Source: JAEUMY01 sp031394355 (lineage in GTDB: Bacteria; Pseudomonadota; Gammaproteobacteria; Burkholderiales; Usitatibacteraceae). From it: DNA of 64,000 bases. The notes beneath the pieces were generated by a model. It ran no database searches and was not told the origin of the DNA. It saw nothing but the letters and a program-made list of their open reading frames with translations. Positions within the stretch are counted from its first letter, which is position 1; every line of letters begins with the position of its first letter. Where the stretch lies: the NCBI GenBank assembly GCA_031394355.1, contig JANNSU010000020.1:1-64000 (forward strand), written 5' to 3'. Below, in pieces: positions 1 through 8,510 of this stretch. Made by a program: the position numbers and the translations under genes.

Positions 1-72
1 CTCTGCTCGTTTCTTGGCTGCAACCTCTCGCAGTATTTCTTTGCGACGAAGTCTTTCGGATTTCTCGGGCAT
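1..72 (-). CDS. 5' fragment of an unidentified Lys/Arg-rich protein (runs off window)
   Basis: An ATG at 72 on the minus strand opens a frame that stays open to the window edge (24 codons, beginning MPEKSERLRRKEILRE). It is strongly charged and has no recognisable domain. It would be the next gene after the membrane protein at 136-618 in the same direction. The fragment is short and the upstream GA-rich stretch is only a weak ribosome site, so it may be chance. Confidence 0.2.
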   Translation of the reverse strand, partial: MPEKSERLRRKEILREVAAKKRAE

Positions 73-135
73 CTCTGGGACCTGCTGGATTCTGAATTCT
101 CGGCCGGTGACTTGGAGGAGTGTTTCCTGTGACGC

Positions 136-618
136 CTAACGCCCACGCTCACCGGCGCGCGCCGGTGGCGGTTGATCAACGGAGGATCTCAAGCGCGCGT
201 CCGCGTGCGGCGTGCTGTTAGAGCGCTGACGCCATACCGCGAAAAGTACCGCAGCCATAACTAGACCCGCGCCGGCAAATACTGCGTCCATTACCGAGAG
301 ATCAGTGAGGCTCACATCTGATCCCGTAAAGAACATATAGAGCTTTGGGAGCACAACAGCGACTACGGAACATATCGGAAGCCCGAACCAAGGGCAGTAC
401 CAAGATGCTCGCTCGAGTAACAACTGGAGCGACAGTGTCGCGATAAGGATGAACGTGGCACCCACCGCAAATATCAGCAATCCAAACGGGTGCAAAGCTG
501 AGCCGCTGCAACTTGAGAAGACCGTGAGGTAGCAAAGAAGATCCAACGTGCTCGCCGCAGTCAATGCAAAGGAGGTAACGGCCAAGGCCACTGCAAGTGC
601 GAAGCGAGGCGTGAGCAT
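136..618 (-). CDS. Small multi-pass membrane protein, unknown function
   Basis: The 160-residue protein has about four hydrophobic segments, near residues 5-25, 45-67, 75-95 and 110-130, and a polar Arg/Pro-rich tail. I recognise no family. Its stop codon lies inside GCGTTAGGCG, a sequence resembling an integron core site. The last codons overlap a perfect 18-bp GC palindrome around 151-168. It runs in the same direction as the ankyrin gene at 699-1064. Size, membrane character and flanking boxes would suit a gene cassette, but this is inference. Confidence 0.55.
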   Translation of the reverse strand: MLTPRFALAVALAVTSFALTAASTLDLLCYLTVFSSCSGSALHPFGLLIFAVGATFILIATLSLQLLLERASWYCPWFGLPICSVVAVVLPKLYMFFTGSDVSLTDLSVMDAVFAGAGLVMAAVLFAVWRQRSNSTPHADARLRSSVDQPPPARAGERGR

Positions 619-622
619 CAGC

Positions 623-706
623 GCTCTAACGTTGAAATGACCGGCGGACAGTAGGCCGGCGACAGCCGGCCGAAAGGGCGTCCGAGACGATTGCCATGTT
701 AGCCCG
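623..706. repeat. attC-like spacer between two small minus-strand genes
   Basis: The spacer is bounded by GCTCTAAC (623-630) and GTTAGCCCG (698-706) and contains several GC-rich inverted repeats, such as GCCGGC arms around 655-672. The ankyrin gene's TAA stop lies in the boundary box, as cassette genes often end inside their attC. The boxes match the RYYYAAC/GTTRRRY consensus only loosely and I cannot fold the element reliably. Confidence 0.3.
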
Positions 707-1064
707 GCTCCCCGAGAGCTTCCAAGGTTGGGGCGTACCCTTCGTGCTCGGCCAATTGACGGGCAGTGTGACCAGCAGCGTTCCTTAAGGTGGCGTTCGC
801 GCCGTGCTCAACCAAGCGTCGCACAATTCCGTGCTGTCGCGACGCAACTGCTTCGTGGAGGGGCGTGTTCCCTTCGTCGTCTGCTGCATCAGCATCTGCA
901 CCGGCCGCCAGCAGCAGTTCCACGCCCGGTACGTCGCCGAGAGTGGCCATCCAGTGCAACGGCGTTTGCCCTTTGCCGCTGCGGCTGTTTACACCCACGT
1001 TCGGCAACGCCGCGAACTCTGGAAGTGCGGCAACGTCGCCTAGGACTTCTGACAGGGTGAGCAT
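699..1064 (-). CDS. Ankyrin-repeat protein
   Basis: A 121-residue protein from the ATG at 1064. It has two clear ankyrin repeats, GQTPLHWMATLGDVPGVELLLAAGADADA and GNTPLHEAVASRQHGIVRRLVEHGANATL in two halves near residues 35-100, plus a partial third (GHTARQLAEHEG). Each carries the TPLH turn and a GA(D/N)A hairpin. No signal peptide is seen, so it is probably a cytoplasmic protein-interaction module. I rejected an upstream in-frame start at 1103 because it would translate through the CGGGCTAAC boundary box. The partner is unknown. Confidence 0.7.
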   Translation of the reverse strand: MLTLSEVLGDVAALPEFAALPNVGVNSRSGKGQTPLHWMATLGDVPGVELLLAAGADADAADDEGNTPLHEAVASRQHGIVRRLVEHGANATLRNAAGHTARQLAEHEGYAPTLEALGEPG

Positions 1065-1067
1065 GTG

Positions 1068-1126
1068 CGGGCTAACTAGATTTATCCCGCAACAACGCGG
1101 CATAACAACCCGCGACGCGGGTTATC
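1068..1126. repeat. CGGGCTAAC box and GC hairpin upstream of the ankyrin gene
   Basis: CGGGCTAAC at 1068-1076 is the exact inverse of GTTAGCCCG at 698-706, so 9-bp inverted repeats bracket the ankyrin gene. Next to it is a hairpin with arms AACCCGCG and CGCGGGTT (about 1106-1123) and a further CCCGC/GCGGG-like arm. A cassette end read on the minus strand would look like this. Confidence 0.3.
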
Positions 1127-1162
1127 AAACTGCCGGAAATCCCGGCAATCCATTGATCTGAA

Positions 1163-1176
1163 TGCGAATATTCGCA
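1163..1176. repeat. Iterated palindrome, copy 1 (intergenic)
   Basis: TGCGAATATTCGCA. It lies in the 420-bp gap between the ankyrin gene and the Crp-like gene. Apart from this palindrome and the -10 element at 1435-1440, I see nothing supportable between 1130 and 1497. Confidence 0.9.
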
Positions 1177-1434
1177 AAAGGTGTATCTATATACAGTATT
1201 AACAAGCCGCGTCTTCAAGTTGTGCTCCATTACGCGCATCGCGGTGAGTGGATCAGGGGCCTCTGCACATCTGTTACCTGCAATACAGTTTAAGCACGGA
1301 GCAGGGTTACGTCCACAGGATGCGACATTGCACTGATTTCTGGACTTGGACCCGGTTCTTCGCCAGGCCCGCGAGGTGTTCTCCACGCTGCACACTGCCT
1401 GACAAGCTTGTTCAGCAACACTGGATTGCATCGC

Positions 1435-1440
1435 TATAAT
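1435..1440 (+). promoter_or_regulatory. Candidate -10 element for the Crp-like gene
   Basis: A perfect TATAAT lies 57 bp upstream of the chosen ATG at 1498. No good -35 hexamer sits at 16-18 bp; the nearest TTG-type sequence starts at 1408 and is too far. The call rests on the -10 alone. Confidence 0.45.
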
Positions 1441-1497
1441 CTGCCGACCATCCATTCTGTTGAGCCATCACCCGCTCAACATCACCTGACCATCGCC

Positions 1498-2145
1498 ATG
1501 TCCAATCCCTTCTCTCTATTCAACTTCGGTGGGCGCAAGACCACTTTCTTCGAGGACCTCGCATCTCGCGGGCACCAGGTCAAGTTCGCGCCCAACGACA
1601 TCATCATCAAGGAGCGTACGCACGGCGACTGCTTTTATTTCATCGAGACGGGCACGGTGCGGGTGTTCTCGACGCTGGAGGATGGCAGCGAGGTGATCAT
1701 CGACGAGCATGGCCCCGGCCATTATGTTGGCGAGATGGCGATGGAGACGCGGCTGCGCTCGGCATCGGTGATGGCCCTGACCGACGTGGTGGCGGCGGAG
1801 GTCTCGCGGGACGTGGTGCTGGAGGACATCCGACGTCGTCCGGAGCATGCTCTGGAGCTGTTGTTCGAGATGGTGCGCCGCGCGCGCAGCACGACGGAAA
1901 CCGTGCGACTCCTGGCATTGCTGGATACATACAAGCGGGTGGTCTGCCTCATCGAGCAGCTCGCGATGCATCCCGCTGTACCGGCAGTGATTCCCGAGCC
2001 GCCCTCCAACCTGGAAATCGCACAGCGCGTCGGTGCGCAAGAAAACATGGTGACGGCCATCCTGCAGGATCTGACGACGGAAGGCTACATCGAACGCACG
2101 CAACATTCGCTCATCGTCAAGCGGCGCCTGCCAGCGCACTGGTGA
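1498..2145 (+). CDS. Crp/Fnr-family transcriptional regulator
   Basis: A 215-residue cytoplasmic DNA-binding regulator. Residues about 15-125 form the cyclic-nucleotide-binding beta-barrel. The phosphate-binding cassette reads VGEMAM...RSAS and keeps the Glu and Arg used to hold cAMP in CRP. A linking helix and a winged helix (about 160-212, NLEIAQRVGAQENMVTAILQDL) follow. The ATG at 1498 gives a normal CRP length; a TTG at 1408 in frame would add 30 unlikely residues. There is no Fnr-type Cys cluster, so oxygen sensing is unlikely. It converges on an MscS-type channel gene. An adenylate cyclase gene lies 14 kb away. Targets are unknown. Confidence 0.85.
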   Translation: MSNPFSLFNFGGRKTTFFEDLASRGHQVKFAPNDIIIKERTHGDCFYFIETGTVRVFSTLEDGSEVIIDEHGPGHYVGEMAMETRLRSASVMALTDVVAAEVSRDVVLEDIRRRPEHALELLFEMVRRARSTTETVRLLALLDTYKRVVCLIEQLAMHPAVPAVIPEPPSNLEIAQRVGAQENMVTAILQDLTTEGYIERTQHSLIVKRRLPAHW

Positions 2146-2170
2146 AGGCAGGACGCTCTCTGAAAGCGTT

Positions 2171-3070
2171 TCAGCTTTCTTCGACGTCGCTGGGGAGAAA
2201 CCGGGCCAACTCGCTTTGGCGAAATGCCGAGTAGACCTCGCGCGCGACCTGGCCCTTGATGACCACGAGCCGCGCGAAGTCGTCGATGTAGAAGTAAAGC
2301 CGCCACGTGACCACCGGGTACTTCATTTCGTGCAGCAGCACGATCGGCCCGGGGTCGGCCAACACACCGCTGACCTTGCGGGCTGATTCTTTCAGCAGCG
2401 TCTCGACCGCCGCTTCGTCGAACCCGTACTTGAGCGGCAGCTCGATGTTGCTGAGATGATTGTTCGTCGGTCTGGAATGCACGGTGAGCCGGGCCTTGGC
2501 CACGGTGCCATTGGGCACCACCACCTCGTCCGCTGTGCGGGTGCGCAGATGTGTTGATCGCCAGTTGGTGACCAGGACAAAGCCTTGGGTACCCCCATCC
2601 AGCGTGATCCAGTCACCAGCCTTGTACGGCCGCTCGAAATTCAGCGCCAGACCCGCGAACAGGTCGCCGAGCGTGTTCTGCAATGCCATGCCCAGCACGA
2701 TGGCCAGGATGCCAGACGTCGCGAAGAGCCCTGTCATGGGTTGGTTGAACACGTGCACGGCAATCACGGCCGTTGCCGCGAGGTAGATGAGAATGTTGAT
2801 GATGTCGGTCAGCAGCTTGCGCTGGCGCGGCGCACCATCTCTTCCACCTCCGAATAGTCGCGACCAGACGAAGAGATCCAGGGCTGAAGTGAGATTCCAT
2901 GCCAAGGCGTACCACCACGCGATGGCCAGACCACTCACCAGCCAGGCAGGAAGAATGGTGGAGGGCAGGGTGCCGCTGAACCAGGGCACATCGGCCGGTC
3001 GCAGGATGGCCGTGACCACAATGATCTGTACGCAGATCGAGTAGATGAAGTCTTTGGTCTCTCTTTTCAC
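2171..3070 (-). CDS. MscS-family mechanosensitive ion channel
   Basis: A 299-residue inner-membrane channel expected to open under membrane tension and release solutes on osmotic downshock. Three or four transmembrane segments occupy about residues 8-140. The last, Gly/Ala-rich segment (GILAIVLGMALQNTLGDLFA, about 119-138) matches the MscS pore helix. It is followed by the beta-domain (ERPYKAGDWITLDG) and an alpha/beta C-terminal domain. Length is near that of E. coli MscS (286 residues). It is transcribed towards the Crp-like gene with 25 bp between the stops. Confidence 0.85.
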   Translation of the reverse strand: MKRETKDFIYSICVQIIVVTAILRPADVPWFSGTLPSTILPAWLVSGLAIAWWYALAWNLTSALDLFVWSRLFGGGRDGAPRQRKLLTDIINILIYLAATAVIAVHVFNQPMTGLFATSGILAIVLGMALQNTLGDLFAGLALNFERPYKAGDWITLDGGTQGFVLVTNWRSTHLRTRTADEVVVPNGTVAKARLTVHSRPTNNHLSNIELPLKYGFDEAAVETLLKESARKVSGVLADPGPIVLLHEMKYPVVTWRLYFYIDDFARLVVIKGQVAREVYSAFRQSELARFLPSDVEES

Positions 3071-3235
3071 AGGGGTTGCCTGGGCAGTTGTGGGCTACTG
3101 GAAATTGTACGTCAGAGGCTCGGCTGCAGGCTCCGTACAGACTTCCTCGCAACTCGGGTCGATGCTCGCCCGAACCAGTCTTCCATCCCGACCGGCCGCT
3201 GATCCAAACCGACTTGTCAGCTGTCACATCCCAGT

Positions 3236-3253
3236 CTTGGTAATTTAACCAAG
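3236..3253. promoter_or_regulatory. Candidate TetR-type operator
   Basis: Arms CTTGGT and ACCAAG are separated by six A/T bases and end 8 bp before the regulator's ATG. An inverted repeat here would suit autorepression by the TetR protein. No experimental support is visible and no second copy precedes the efflux genes. Confidence 0.4.
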
Positions 3254-3261
3254 GCGCTGAT

Positions 3262-4098
3262 ATGATGGCGCCGCGTCGATGTTTTCAGGCACCCGCGTCA
3301 TTCACGATTCCATCCCATCCATCCCGGTCTGTGGCCACTCGTTCATCCTCTGCTGCCCCTGGCACGCGCGCCCGCGCTGCCTCCGCACCCGCACCGGCCC
3401 GCCGCCGCAAGCCGGGAGCTGGGTCAAAGCCCGTGCGGGATTCCGCCACCCTGCAGGCCGCACTCACGCTGCCTGATGCCCTGGCCGGGCTGCCGGTGCC
3501 TTCTGGCACCCGCGACCGCATTTTGTTCTCTGCAGTCACAGTCCTGTTCGAAGAAGGCTTTTCCTCGCTGACCCAGCAGCGCGTGTGTGAATGTGCCGGC
3601 ATTCGCCAGAGCCATCTCACCTATTACTTCCCTACCCGCACCGATCTGCTGCGCGAGGCGGCCGCATTTGGTTGCGAAGCGATGTTCAACCAGATCACGG
3701 CGGGCATCGAAGCGGGTGTCGTGACGCTGGACAATCTGCGTGTCACGCTCAATGCCGACATTACCGATCGCCGCTGGGCGCGGCTCATGAATGCACTGAT
3801 CGCTGCGTCCGACGAGGATGCTCGAATCAAGCCCTGGCTCGCCGCGTTTGATGAGCAGATTCGTGGGCGGCTCTTGGCTGAGTTGCAACGCCTGGGCCTC
3901 GCCGTGACCGAGGCGGATGTGGAGATGCTGCACGCGACCTTCATCGGTGCCATCCAGATGGATCTGGGTGAGTCGACCCCGGCGTCGCTTTCGCGGGCGC
4001 AGCGCGTAATCGGCAGGGCACTGGACCAGCTGCTGACTCACTCATCCGCAGCGTTGCCTCGCGCCACAGGCAAGTCGGCTCGGCGCCGACCGCGTTGA
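3262..4098 (+). CDS. TetR/AcrR-family transcriptional regulator
   Basis: A 278-residue protein with an unusually long, low-complexity Ala/Pro/Arg N-terminus (about 75 residues). A TetR DNA-binding domain follows: RDRILFSAVTVLFEEGFSSLTQ, then the helix-turn-helix (QQRVCECAGIRQSHLTYYFPTR, in two parts, about 83-130). The C-terminal ligand domain is divergent. An internal start near the HTH is possible, but the ATG at 3262 has AAGG at a suitable distance. It lies directly upstream of an adaptor-RND efflux pair in the same direction and is probably its local repressor. Confidence 0.8.
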   Translation: MMAPRRCFQAPASFTIPSHPSRSVATRSSSAAPGTRARAASAPAPARRRKPGAGSKPVRDSATLQAALTLPDALAGLPVPSGTRDRILFSAVTVLFEEGFSSLTQQRVCECAGIRQSHLTYYFPTRTDLLREAAAFGCEAMFNQITAGIEAGVVTLDNLRVTLNADITDRRWARLMNALIAASDEDARIKPWLAAFDEQIRGRLLAELQRLGLAVTEADVEMLHATFIGAIQMDLGESTPASLSRAQRVIGRALDQLLTHSSAALPRATGKSARRRPR

Positions 4099-4160
4099 CG
4101 GGCCCTGCCGCCACCCACTTTCGCTTTACTCAATCCTTACCTTTCTGACTGCACACCAAC

Positions 4161-5351
4161 ATGACTACCAACCACCCAACTCGACCGCTGAATCATGTGT
4201 TGTCGGTCCTCTGTATTGCGGTACTGTCGTTACTGTACGTATCGGCTGATGCCGAGGCGCAGGACAAGAAGCCGCCCGTCGCCAAACCGGCGCTGACTGT
4301 CACGGTCGTCACACCCGTGCAGGCAGACCTGCCGCTCTCGCTGGCCGCCAACGGCAACATCGCTGCGTGGCAGGAGACCATCATCGGTGCGGAGGTCAAC
4401 GGCCTGCGTCTCCGGGAAGTGCGCGTGAACGTGGGCGACAGCGTCAAGTCGGGCCAGGTGTTGGCAGTCTTTGCAGCCGACTCCGTGCAAACGGACGTGG
4501 CGCAGCAGAAGGCAGCGGTGGCGGAGGCAGAAGCCGCGCGCGATGAGGCTGCCGCCAACGCAACCCGCGCGCGCAGTCTTGCCGACACCGGCGCGCTGTC
4601 GAAACAACAGGTGGAGCAATATCTGAACGCATCGCGGACTGCGGATGCGCGATTGCAATCTGCCGTCGCGACGCTTGCTGCTGCGAATATTCGCATGAAG
4701 AACACGCAGGTCACTGCGCCCGATGACGGCATCATTTCCGCACGCATGGCCACGCTGGGCAGCGTCGCGCAACCTGGACAGGAATTGTTCCGCCTCATCC
4801 GCGAAGGCCGGCTGGAATGGCGTGGCGAAGTGGCTGCCGCGGAGCTTGCGAGTGTGAAGGCGGGGCAACGCGTGATGCTCGCGCTGCCGGGCGGTGGCCG
4901 TGCCACAGGACGCGTGCGCCAGATCGCGCCTACCATCGACGAGCGCACTCGAAATGGATTGGTGTACGCCGACATCACGGAGCGGGGCACGGCGCGTGCA
5001 GGGATGTACGTCAAAGGCGAATTCGAGCTGGGCAGCGCGGGCGCACTCACTGTGCCGCAGCAATCCGTCGTGGTGCGCAATGGCTTCAGCTTCGTTTTCA
5101 TCGTTGCAGCCGACAAGCGCGTGTCGCGGCTCAAGGTGGTGACGGGCCGTCGCCATGGCGAGCGCGTGGAGATTTTGCAGGGATTGAAGCCGGGACAATC
5201 GGTCGTATCGGCGGGGGCAGGGTTTCTCAATGATGGTGATCTGGTGGCGCTGAGTGCTGCAGCGCCCGGCCCCGGTCCTGCCGCCAAGCCAGCCACCGTG
5301 CCTGCCACCGTGCCTGCCCCCGCACCCACCAAAGGCCCGGCCCGGTCATGA
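4161..5351 (+). CDS. RND efflux periplasmic adaptor (HlyD/MFP family)
   Basis: A 396-residue membrane-fusion protein linking an inner-membrane RND pump to an outer-membrane channel. An N-terminal signal/anchor segment (about 14-33) is followed by a lipoyl half-motif, an alpha-helical coiled-coil hairpin (about 110-170, Ala/Glu-rich), the second lipoyl half, the beta-barrel and the membrane-proximal domain. The C-terminus ends in a Pro/Ala tail. The iterated palindrome at 4683-4694 encodes residues 175-178, ANIR, at the end of the hairpin. The stop overlaps the pump gene's ATG by 4 bp, so the two are translationally coupled. No outer-membrane TolC-like gene is adjacent. Confidence 0.88.
   Translation: MTTNHPTRPLNHVLSVLCIAVLSLLYVSADAEAQDKKPPVAKPALTVTVVTPVQADLPLSLAANGNIAAWQETIIGAEVNGLRLREVRVNVGDSVKSGQVLAVFAADSVQTDVAQQKAAVAEAEAARDEAAANATRARSLADTGALSKQQVEQYLNASRTADARLQSAVATLAAANIRMKNTQVTAPDDGIISARMATLGSVAQPGQELFRLIREGRLEWRGEVAAAELASVKAGQRVMLALPGGGRATGRVRQIAPTIDERTRNGLVYADITERGTARAGMYVKGEFELGSAGALTVPQQSVVVRNGFSFVFIVAADKRVSRLKVVTGRRHGERVEILQGLKPGQSVVSAGAGFLNDGDLVALSAAAPGPGPAAKPATVPATVPAPAPTKGPARS
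4683..4694. repeat. Iterated palindrome, copy 2 (in adaptor gene)
   Basis: GCGAATATTCGC with T and A flanks, read in the A-N-I-R frame. Confidence 0.9.
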
Positions 5352-8300
5352 ACGTTTCCACCTGGTCCATCAAGAACCCGATCCCGTCGATCGTGTTCTT
5401 CATCCTGCTGACCTTTGCGGGTCTGGTCACATTCCGCATGACGGGCGTGCAGGACTTTCCGGATATCGAGCTGCCCATCATCACGGTGTCGGCATCGCTG
5501 CCCGGCGCGGCACCTGCGCAGCTGGAGACAGAGGTTGCCCGCAAGATCGAGAATTCAGTCGCCACGCTGCAGGGCGTGAAGCACATTTACACGAACATCC
5601 TCGATGGGGTGGCGAACATCAGTGTCGAGTTCGTCCTCGAAAAGAATGCGTCGGAGGCGACCAACGAGGTGCGCGATGCGGTGAGCCAGGTGCGTGCCGA
5701 TCTGCCTGCCGACATGCGCGACCCGGTGGTGACGAAGGCTGCGACGACGGGCAAGCCCATCCTGACGTACACGGTGGCATCGGACAAGTTCGATGAAGAG
5801 GCCGTGTCGTGGTTCATCGACAACGCGGTGACCAAGCGCATGCTTGCCGTGTCCGGCGTAGGCAAGGTGGGCCGACTCGGTGGCGTGACGCGCGAGATTC
5901 AGGTTGTGCTCGATCCGCAGAAGCTGCAGGCGTTGGGTGCAACGGCGGCAGACGTGTCGCAGGCGCTGCGACGCATGCAACAGGAAACACCGGGCGGACG
6001 GGGTGATGTGGGGGGGGCAGAGCAGGCGGTGCGCACCATTGCCACAGTCGCCAGTGTCGCCGAGTTGGCCGCGATGGACTTGTCGCTGGCCGATGGCCGC
6101 CGCCTTCGTTTGGACCAGGTGGCGTCCGTGACCGATACCACAGCGGAGCGGCGTGCCGTGGCATTGCTGGATGGCAAGCCGGTGGTTGCATTCGAGATCA
6201 CGCGCTCGAAAGGCGCCAGCGAAATCGATGTGGCGAAAGGTGTGCGGAAGGCTATCGAGGAGTTGCGTACAGCCAATCCGGACATGCGCTTTGTCGAGGC
6301 ACTGGACGGCGTGTGGCCGGTGCAGGAGAACTTCGACGGCTCGATGCTGCTGTTGTATGAGGGCGCGCTGCTGGCGGTACTGGTGGTGTGGTTTTTCTTG
6401 CGTGAATGGCGGGCGACACTGGTGTCGGCGGCCGCGCTGCCGCTATCGGTGATTCCCACGTTCGTCGGCATGTACTACTTCGGGTTCACGCTGAATACCG
6501 TGACGCTTCTGTCGCTGGCACTGGTCGTCGGCATCCTGGTTGACGATGCCATCGTGGAGATCGAGAACATCATGCGCCATATGCGCATGGGCAAGACCGC
6601 CATGCAGGCGGCAACGGAGGCGGCTGACGAGATCGGTCTCGCAGTGATTGCAACCACGTTCGCGCTGATTGCCGTCTTCCTGCCGACAGCATTCATGGCG
6701 GGCGTCGCCGGCAAATTCTTCAAACAGTTTGGCTGGACGGCGGTCTTCGCCATCTTCGCCTCGCTGATGGTCGCGCGGATGCTCACGCCCATGATGGCGG
6801 CCTATCTGTTGAAGGACAATCCCGGCGTGGTGCCGGAAGCGGAAGTGGATGGCCCGATCATGAGGCGGTACCTGAAGATCGTGGCCTGGTGTGTGCGCCA
6901 CCGTCACGTCACCGCCATTGGCGCACTGCTGTTTTTCGCGGGCTCGTTGTCACTCATTCCGCTGCTGCCCACCGGATTTGTGCCGCCAGCCGACCGGGCC
7001 AGCACCCTCATCAACGTGGAGCTGCCGCCCGGCAGCACACTGAAGGAGACGTGGGATGCGGCAGAGCGTGCGCGCTTCGCTGCGCTGCAGGTGAAGGACG
7101 TGAAGCATGTGCTGAGTTCAGTCGGCGGCGGTGTGACCGGCGATGTGTTCGCTGTCGGTGTGGCACCGGAGGCGCGCAAGGCAGCGCTCTCGGTGACACT
7201 GTCGCGCCGCGAGGAGCGGTCGCTGAGTCAGCAGGAAGTCGAAGTGAATATTCGCAAGGCGCTGGCGGATCAGCCGGGTGTGCGCATCACCGTCGGGCCC
7301 CAGGATGTGGGTGCCAAGTTGCAGCTTGTATTGCAGAGCGAGGATCCGGCGCTGCTGCTGGAGACGGCTCGCCAGGTGGAGCGCGAGCTGCGGACGCTGC
7401 AAGGTGTGGGCAATGTGACATCAAGCGCCAGCCTCGTGCGGCCCGAGATCGTTGTGCGCCCGGACTTTGCGCGCGCGGCGGAGCTGGGCGTGAACACGGC
7501 CGCCATCGGCGAGACCGTGCGCGTGGCAACGGCGGGCGACTATGACCAGAATCTTGCCAAGTTCAACCTCGCAGACCGGCAGGTGCCGATCCGCGTGAAG
7601 CTGCCGCAGGATGTGCGCGCCGATCTCGCTGCCATCCAGCGATTACAAGTGCCAGGCAGGCAAGGCGGCGTGATGTTGTCCGCCGTTGCGGAAGTGTCCG
7701 TCAACAGTGGGCCTGCGCAGATTGATCGTCTCGACCGCAGCCGCCAGATCACCTTTGATGTCGAGCTGGGTACGCGGGAGCTGGGCACGGTCTATGCCGA
7801 GGCGCTGCAACTGCCGATGTTGAAAGCGCTGCCGCCCGGTGTGAAGATGGCTGAGCTGGGTGATACGCAGATGATGGAAGAACTCTTTGCAAGCTTCGCG
7901 CTGGCCATGGTCATTGGCGTGCTGTGCATTTACGCAGTGCTGGTGTTGCTGTTCCGCGACTTCATGCAGCCCGTCACGATCCTGGCCGCATTGCCACTGT
8001 CCATTGGCGGCGCGTTCGTGTTGCTGCTGCTCACAGGCAAGAGCTTCTCGATGCCGTCGCTCATCGGCTTGCTCATGCTGATGGGCATCTGCACCAAGAA
8101 CTCCATCCTGCTGGTGGAGTACGCCATTGTTGCGCGGCGTGATCATGGGCTGTCTCGTACGGATGCGCTCGTCGATGCCTGTCACAAGCGCGCGCGGCCA
8201 ATCATCATGACCACACTTGCCATGGGCTTCGGCATGATGCCCATTGCGCTGGGGTTTGGCGCAGACCCCAGCTTTCGCGCGCCGATGGCGATTGCCGTGA

Positions 8301-8446
8301 TTGGCGGGCTGGTGACGTCGACGTTACTCAGCCTCGTGGTGGTGCCGGCGGTTTTCACCTATGTCGATGATGCAGAAGGTCTGTTCCATCGGCTGTGGGC
8401 GCTACGGCCAGACTGGATGCGCCAGACGGACAGGCGAACTGCCTAG
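5348..8446 (+). CDS. RND-family efflux transporter permease
   Basis: A 1032-residue inner-membrane proton antiporter of the AcrB/MexB-like superfamily, length typical. It has the N-terminal transmembrane helix, a first periplasmic domain, a TM2-6 block, a cytoplasmic loop, then the duplicated second half. TM4 carries the paired acidic residues GILVDDAIVEIEN (about Asp399-Asp400) needed for proton relay. Substrates cannot be read from sequence; similarity to MdtB/OqxB-type pumps is an impression only. A near-match of the palindrome (GTGAATATTCGC, 7244-7255) encodes VNIR. It forms an operon with the adaptor and is probably under the TetR gene. Confidence 0.92.
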   Translation: MNVSTWSIKNPIPSIVFFILLTFAGLVTFRMTGVQDFPDIELPIITVSASLPGAAPAQLETEVARKIENSVATLQGVKHIYTNILDGVANISVEFVLEKNASEATNEVRDAVSQVRADLPADMRDPVVTKAATTGKPILTYTVASDKFDEEAVSWFIDNAVTKRMLAVSGVGKVGRLGGVTREIQVVLDPQKLQALGATAADVSQALRRMQQETPGGRGDVGGAEQAVRTIATVASVAELAAMDLSLADGRRLRLDQVASVTDTTAERRAVALLDGKPVVAFEITRSKGASEIDVAKGVRKAIEELRTANPDMRFVEALDGVWPVQENFDGSMLLLYEGALLAVLVVWFFLREWRATLVSAAALPLSVIPTFVGMYYFGFTLNTVTLLSLALVVGILVDDAIVEIENIMRHMRMGKTAMQAATEAADEIGLAVIATTFALIAVFLPTAFMAGVAGKFFKQFGWTAVFAIFASLMVARMLTPMMAAYLLKDNPGVVPEAEVDGPIMRRYLKIVAWCVRHRHVTAIGALLFFAGSLSLIPLLPTGFVPPADRASTLINVELPPGSTLKETWDAAERARFAALQVKDVKHVLSSVGGGVTGDVFAVGVAPEARKAALSVTLSRREERSLSQQEVEVNIRKALADQPGVRITVGPQDVGAKLQLVLQSEDPALLLETARQVERELRTLQGVGNVTSSASLVRPEIVVRPDFARAAELGVNTAAIGETVRVATAGDYDQNLAKFNLADRQVPIRVKLPQDVRADLAAIQRLQVPGRQGGVMLSAVAEVSVNSGPAQIDRLDRSRQITFDVELGTRELGTVYAEALQLPMLKALPPGVKMAELGDTQMMEELFASFALAMVIGVLCIYAVLVLLFRDFMQPVTILAALPLSIGGAFVLLLLTGKSFSMPSLIGLLMLMGICTKNSILLVEYAIVARRDHGLSRTDALVDACHKRARPIIMTTLAMGFGMMPIALGFGADPSFRAPMAIAVIGGLVTSTLLSLVVVPAVFTYVDDAEGLFHRLWALRPDWMRQTDRRTA

Positions 8447-8510
8447 TGCCGCATGGGAGACAGGCATGAGAGACAGGCATGAGAAACAGGTCAGCGACAT
8501 CGTGCTGACT

